DNA from: Lentinula raphanica
Taxonomy: Eukaryota > Basidiomycota > Agaricomycetes > Agaricales > Omphalotaceae
Length of the DNA: 19,345 nucleotides
Direction of reading: 5' to 3'
Assembly (NCBI GenBank): GCA_027919835.1
Contig: JANVFP010000073.1
Span: forward strand, 1-19,345
The notes under the pieces are model-generated. The model was not told the origin of the DNA. It was given only the letters and a program-made list of their open reading frames with translations, and ran no database searches. Of this stretch, positions 18,492 to 19,345 are shown one piece after another. The position numbers were made by a program, and so were the translations under genes. The stretch's first letter is position 1; each line of letters opens with the position of its first letter.

Positions 18492-19280
18492 TTATGCCAT
18501 TTCTGCCAGACAATGCCTTGCAAAATTATTCCCACTTTTCCCATGAAATATACTCCTTCCAAGAAGTATGATCATGTTGGACGTCCTTGCTATACCAAAA
18601 TCCCTGTCTACGCACCTGTGCGTACTCATAAACTCACTCTCCTTCAACGCCTCCAAATCTCGATTTCTCACAAGAAATACCTCGCTAAGCTCCGTAAACG
18701 TCATCTTAAATACGTTGAGCGAGAGCGCCTGATGAATAGGCTCCATGATCTGCCTTCTCAGGATTATGATACCTCTCCAACCCATAAATTCTTTCCTGAC
18801 CCTGTCTATGTTCCTCCTCCACCTATTCCCTCTGATCTCCACTTCCGACGAATTCCGACCCTTGCTCAACGCCTTGAAGAACCCTCTCAGCTCACTCCTC
18901 TTGATACTTATCCTAAACAGGATGCTGTCCTTAAGCGTATCAAGGAGTTTGAAGGTGTTCTGCAGGCTACCAAAATTCGTCTCGAGCCAGTTTTCAGGGA
19001 GTTAAACTCGGAAGAGTACAAGGAATATAATGGACAGGCTTTTAGAATTTCCAATCAGGATCGAAATTCTCTTTGGGGATGGTATAATGATTTAGAGGAT
19101 TTATATCAGGATCTAGATAAGAGGGGACACCAATTGAGTAACAAAAATTGGAGAGAGATAAAAGGGATATGTACCAAAATTGGGAAAGTCAATTTTCAGA
19201 GTCTGTATACTAGGCTTCCTGAAATTTGCAAAGAGCTATTAGACCTGAATATTGTACTTCCTGATGCAGCCAAAGCATAA
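18486..19280 (+). CDS. Intact reading frame of unknown function, probably element-encoded
   Basis: I do not recognise this protein. In-frame starts are at 18486 (inside hairpin 4), 18513 and 18543. The last gives 245 residues starting MKYTPSKKYDHVGRPCYTKI and is preferred only because basic protein-like sequence begins there; upstream ATGs have the better -3 A. The N-terminal 60 residues are strongly basic (LRKRHLKYVERERLMNRLHD), then a Pro-rich stretch (FFPDPVYVPPPPIPSDLHF), then an acidic/aromatic C-terminal half (NSLWGWYNDLEDLYQDLDKR) ending NIVLPDAAKA. No membrane segment, zinc motif or enzyme motif is visible. It is the only long frame in the repeat half free of frameshifts. Codon choice turns more AT-rich after about 18960. 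It could be a Gag-like or accessory protein of the LTR element, or a host gene behind an element promoter. Confidence 0.55.
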   Translation: MYLCHFCQTMPCKIIPTFPMKYTPSKKYDHVGRPCYTKIPVYAPVRTHKLTLLQRLQISISHKKYLAKLRKRHLKYVERERLMNRLHDLPSQDYDTSPTHKFFPDPVYVPPPPIPSDLHFRRIPTLAQRLEEPSQLTPLDTYPKQDAVLKRIKEFEGVLQATKIRLEPVFRELNSEEYKEYNGQAFRISNQDRNSLWGWYNDLEDLYQDLDKRGHQLSNKNWREIKGICTKIGKVNFQSLYTRLPEICKELLDLNIVLPDAAKA

Positions 19281-19345
19281 TAGTCTTATGTAATCTGGCA
19301 AACATTTGTGTTTTTTCATATATTCATTTTTTCATATTATGTCTG
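19281..19345. other. 3' flank of the last reading frame
   Basis: AT-rich sequence with repeated TTTTTTCATAT motifs follows the stop codon to the window edge, compatible with a 3' untranslated region. It is too short to judge. Confidence 0.3.

Noticed and set aside
15003..19345. A 3' LTR for the gypsy element
   Set aside because: I searched by eye for the LTR start (TGTCAAGCGG) and its internal repeats downstream and found no copy; the 17550 region is unrelated in sequence.
1..19345. tRNA or rRNA genes
   Set aside because: No cloverleaf with A and B box sequences and no rRNA signature recognised on either strand; a tRNAscan run would settle this.

Overview
The window looks like nuclear DNA of a mushroom-forming basidiomycete (Agaricomycetes). 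Host genes carry many introns of about 49-65 nt with GT..AG ends, promoters contain pyrimidine-rich tracts, and the repeats are a Ty3/gypsy element of the type common in agarics, a transposase-like gene of a multicopy agaric family, and a MITE. The taxon is inferred from sequence style; no database was searched.

Layout. Bases 1-8837 are a gene-dense host block: the 3' tail of an unidentified gene (possibly Utp6-like), a Ran1/Ksp1-type Ser/Thr kinase with a MITE in its last large exon, a Pho80-type cyclin on the minus strand, a ribosomal protein uL11 (RPL12) gene divergent from it, an alpha/beta-hydrolase, a gene-poor 600 bp, and a small unidentified gene on the minus strand. From about 9176 to the end the window is repeat-derived: a 5' LTR plus gag, protease, RT/RNase H and the start of integrase of a gypsy element cut off near 15002; a decayed transposase-like gene on the minus strand (about 17480 to 15172); and from about 17550 an LTR-retrotransposon-like promoter and structured leader in front of an intact reading frame of unknown function.

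Two patterns deserve attention. First, nearly every host gene, including the essential RPL12, is broken by single-base length changes, mostly one base missing from a short homopolymer. This reads as systematic sequence error in the source assembly rather than pseudogene formation. The MITE in the kinase is different: it is a clean insertion with a TA target duplication, and its removal restores the frame at that point. Second, the leader at 18024-18491 holds four hairpins that keep an 11-nt loop starting TGCTG while their stem sequences change in compensating pairs. The third and fourth even share the same one-base bulge. This looks like a repeated, selected RNA structure, preceded by an array of seven ATGACTTCAT-type sites, a TATA box and further hairpins. 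It is the best candidate for something undescribed here.

Functional links: the kinase and the Pho80-type cyclin are both nutrient/cell-cycle signalling proteins by family, but nothing in the sequence shows that they work together. RPL12 and the cyclin share a 232-bp intergenic region that probably serves as a two-way promoter.
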